Positions 61,970 through 64,000 of a stretch of 64,000 nt of DNA are shown here, one piece after another. The notes beneath the pieces are model-generated. The model was not told where the DNA came from. It did not search any database and was given only the letters and a program-made list of their open reading frames with translations. Every line of letters starts with the position of its first letter. The stretch's first letter is position 1. A program made the translations under genes and the position numbers. Source of the DNA: Muribaculaceae bacterium (GTDB lineage: Bacteria; Bacteroidota; Bacteroidia; Bacteroidales; Muribaculaceae); the NCBI GenBank assembly GCA_022509065.1, contig JAFLTY010000001.1:62001-126000 (forward strand). Direction: 5' to 3'.

Positions 61970-63130
61970 ATGAAAACAAAATTTGATTTCGACACGCCCG
62001 TTAACCGTCGTAACACCGATTCTCTAAAATGGGATGACTGCCCTGACTGCGAGGTTCTACCGCTTTGGGTCGCTGACATGGATTTTCGCACATCTCCCGC
62101 CATTATCGATGCCATCGAAAAAAGAGCGGCGCATGGCATTTTCGGATACACTCATCCCGGCAAAGTTTATTACCAGGCAGTTCGCGACTGGTTTAACCGC
62201 AGACATAATTGGGATATACCGTCTGAAAACATAATATATACGACCGGAGTAGTGCCTGCCACATCGTCCGTCATAAAAGGTCTTACAAAACCTGGTGACG
62301 GAGTTGTCATCATGACTCCCGTATATAACTGTTTTTACTCTTCAATCCGCAACAATGAGTGTCAGACAATAGGCTCGCCATTGATTATTGAGAATGGCCT
62401 GTATAAAATTGATTTTTCTGATCTGGAAAATAAATTGGCTCTCCCCGAAGCCAAGATATTGTTGTTATGCAACCCTCATAACCCAGGTGGACGTGTTTGG
62501 ACAAAAGAAGAGTTGGCGCATGTCAACGAATTGTGTGTAAAACACAATATCATTGTCTTGTCCGACGAGATACATAACGAGATTGTAATGCCGGGATATA
62601 AGTACACACCTTTTGCCCATGTGGCCACCGGCGAATATGTTTCAATGGTCTCAGCCAGCAAATCCTTTAACACTGCCGGTTTGCATATTGCCAACATCGT
62701 GACTCCGTTTGAGCAGCTTCGAGAAAAAATCAAACGAGCAGTCAATGTAAACGAGACTTGCGACGTGGGACCTTTTGGCGTTGTCGCTACAATAGCCGCT
62801 TATAATGAAAGCGAAGACTGGCTCAACGCTATGATTGACTATGTGCACGAGAACTATAAGTATCTGTGCAATGAGCTTAAAGAATTCCCGCAAATAAAAG
62901 TTTTGCCATTAGAGGGTTCTTATCTTGCCTGGGTCGATGTAAGGGCATTGGGTAAGCCTGTTGCGGAAATCTCAGAACGTTTACGTTCACAAGCAAAAGT
63001 ATGGTTTACGGCCGGAACAACGTATGGACCCGAAGGTGAAGGATACATTCGCATAAATATGGCCACCGCTCATGTCACTTTCGCCGAGGCAATAAATCGC
63101 TTCAAAAAATGGCTTAAGGATAATATATAA
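61970..63130 (+). CDS. PatB/MalY-like pyridoxal-phosphate C-S lyase
   Basis: 386 residues, fold type I aminotransferase class. VLPLWVADMDF (about 29-39), FGYTHPG, CNPHNPGGRVWT (about 167-178), LSDEIHNE (about 189-196) and the PLP lysine in SASKSFNTAGLH (Lys about 232). These are signatures of cystathionine beta-lyase/PatB proteins that release sulfur compounds from cysteine conjugates or cystathionine. It is co-transcribed with the MATE exporter. Confidence 0.92.
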   Translation: MKTKFDFDTPVNRRNTDSLKWDDCPDCEVLPLWVADMDFRTSPAIIDAIEKRAAHGIFGYTHPGKVYYQAVRDWFNRRHNWDIPSENIIYTTGVVPATSSVIKGLTKPGDGVVIMTPVYNCFYSSIRNNECQTIGSPLIIENGLYKIDFSDLENKLALPEAKILLLCNPHNPGGRVWTKEELAHVNELCVKHNIIVLSDEIHNEIVMPGYKYTPFAHVATGEYVSMVSASKSFNTAGLHIANIVTPFEQLREKIKRAVNVNETCDVGPFGVVATIAAYNESEDWLNAMIDYVHENYKYLCNELKEFPQIKVLPLEGSYLAWVDVRALGKPVAEISERLRSQAKVWFTAGTTYGPEGEGYIRINMATAHVTFAEAINRFKKWLKDNI

Positions 63131-63261
63131 TTTTCAACAAGCACTCTAATCATTATTATGTGCAAAGATTGAATATGTATATAAACCTGTGATTACAGGC
63201 AAAAAATATAGTTGTACATTTCCACTCTTGTACCACTCATTGCCTTGAATTGTATAAACAC

Positions 63262-63308
63262 TTCATCCCGTCCCTATTCATCTTTGTTGATGCTCAGGAC
63301 GGGATGAA
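63262..63308. terminator. Bidirectional terminator between the C-S lyase gene and trxA
   Basis: TTCATCCCGTCC (63262-63273) and GGACGGGATGAA (63297-63308) form a perfect 12-bp stem. The 23-base loop contains a further CATC/GATG pair. On the plus strand ATTTT follows. It sits between convergent genes. Confidence 0.85.
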
Positions 63309-63377
63309 ATTTTGTTCGTACGTGACATCCGAAGATATGTATGCAAGCATACGAACTTATGCGTAGATAGTGAAGGT

Positions 63378-63701
63378 TTAAAGTTTTAGAAGTTCTTCAG
63401 CCTTCTCCACAAGGGTGTCAAACGATTGTGAGCCCGCTAAACGTATGTCTGTCTTCTTGCCATTTTTGAAAAAAAGGATGGTAGGAAGAGACATGATACG
63501 ATTGGAGGAGGCGAAGTCGTTTTCTTCATCGCAGTTGTATTTTCCAACTTCTATCTGTCCTTCAAACTTCTCGGCAAGTTTGTCTATAGCAGGAGCCATG
63601 GCTTTGCACGGTCCGCACCATGTTGCCCAAAAATCAACAATGACTGGTTTGCCTGTCGCAATGATTTCGTCAATGTTACTGTCAGTAAATGTTTGTGCCA
63701 T
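63378..63701 (-). CDS. trxA: Thioredoxin
   Basis: 107 residues, standard length. Active-site WATWCGPCKAMAP (Cys about 31 and 34) and the cis-proline region SLPTILFF are intact. Cytoplasmic disulfide reductase. It lies 31 bases downstream of the probable dnaE gene. Confidence 0.97.
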   Translation of the reverse strand: MAQTFTDSNIDEIIATGKPVIVDFWATWCGPCKAMAPAIDKLAEKFEGQIEVGKYNCDEENDFASSNRIMSLPTILFFKNGKKTDIRLAGSQSFDTLVEKAEELLKL

Positions 63702-63732
63702 AATAGCGATTTTTATGTGGTTTAAAAAATGA

Positions 63733-64000
63733 TTAAGCTGTATATGTCTCTACATTAAACTCAATCTCATTCTCTTCGAGCATCTCAATGAATTTTCGAG
63801 AAAGATTGATTTTTATGGATGAGGTCAGTAAAACGGATCGGTTAAAGGTCGGATCATAAAGATTTATATTCAAGCCGGACGAACTCAATTCGTCGTTGGC
63901 ATCCGAATTTTCAGAAACTAAATGCTCTTCGAGCAACGACTGCAGTCGGTTATCGGCTTCTTTACTGCTTACGTTTAAGGTCAGGCTCTTTATGAGTTTG
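63733..64000 (-). CDS. dnaE: C-terminal fragment, probably DNA polymerase III alpha subunit
   Basis: The frame is open from the window edge (base 64000) to a stop at 63733-63735, giving 88 residues of a longer protein. It reads as alternating strands (LIKSLTLNVSS near the start, SSIKINLSRKFIEMLEEN near the end), like the extreme C-terminal domain of the phylum's DnaE proteins. Support is mainly weak similarity plus the common neighbourhood of dnaE and trxA in Bacteroidales, so the name is tentative. Confidence 0.5.
   Translation of the reverse strand, partial: KLIKSLTLNVSSKEADNRLQSLLEEHLVSENSDANDELSSSGLNINLYDPTFNRSVLLTSSIKINLSRKFIEMLEENEIEFNVETYTA

Noticed and set aside
63733..63936. Complete 67-residue gene before trxA
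   Set aside because: The frame continues upstream to the window edge without a stop, so it is the tail of a longer gene and the internal ATG is not its start.

Overview
The window comes from a member of the Bacteroidota, most likely order Bacteroidales. Three lines of evidence support this. Many genes are preceded by the phylum-specific promoter TTTG-N19-TAnnTTTG instead of a sigma70 -35/-10 pair. Several families are typical of or restricted to the phylum: type IX secretion (T9SS) sorting domains, BspA-type leucine-rich repeats, PCMD, DUF5686, DUF3575-like, HU-CCDC81/SPOR, OstA-like and PepSY-like proteins. Shine-Dalgarno sequences are rare. Genus and species cannot be assigned from this sequence. 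The window is nearly all chromosomal housekeeping DNA. I see no insertion sequence, prophage, CRISPR array or rRNA operon, and one tRNA gene.

Layout. 1-5314: a truncated DUF3857/transglutaminase-like exported protein, a roughly 600-base non-coding gap with degenerate short repeats, and a 1050-residue leucine-rich-repeat surface protein with a T9SS-like C-terminal domain. 5703-16870: one long leftward cluster, mreB-mreC-mreD-mrdA-rodA (the cell elongation machinery), then an isochorismate synthase, two SGNH hydrolase-like proteins and an MBOAT O-acyltransferase. This couples wall elongation genes to a likely wall or polysaccharide O-acetylation module. 17049-19185: a small MerR-type regulator, tRNA-Leu(UAG), a PepSY-like exported protein and tpiA. 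19378-27909: leftward genes for an OstA-like LPS-export protein, a SurA-like chaperone, an OmpA/DUF3575-like barrel, an acyl-CoA ligase, a metallo-beta-lactamase-fold hydrolase and rsmG.

28224-46533 is mostly rightward: cvfB-like, a T9SS type-B sorted protein, a lytic transglycosylase lipoprotein, uvrA, a compact operon of two paralogous outer-membrane barrels plus a PCMD lipoprotein followed by rlmD, a CYTH enzyme (leftward), a DUF5686 outer-membrane protein, a PlsC-type acyltransferase, a metallophosphoesterase, and a fusion of a FolK-like domain to QueA. 46494-54960: ogt and ftsE (leftward), trmN6 and a CPBP protease (rightward), then a leftward run of maf, kdsC, a DUF2520 Rossmann protein, a nitroreductase, an HU/SPOR protein, a PhnP-like hydrolase and galE. 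55124-59392: thrC, a small unknown gene, lysC and lysA (aspartate-family amino acids). 59591-63130: DUF3737, a MATE exporter and a PatB/MalY C-S lyase in one rightward operon. 63378-64000: trxA and the truncated end of a gene that looks like dnaE.

The observations I consider most worth checking are the FolK-QueA fusion, the twin-barrel/PCMD operon, promoters whose -7 box sits 4-8 bases before the start codon (predicted leaderless mRNAs), a 20-bp palindrome abutting the -7 box upstream of cvfB, a perfect 11-bp hairpin just before the PhnP-like gene, and the elongasome/O-acetylation gene cluster. No clearly new defence or mobile system is visible.
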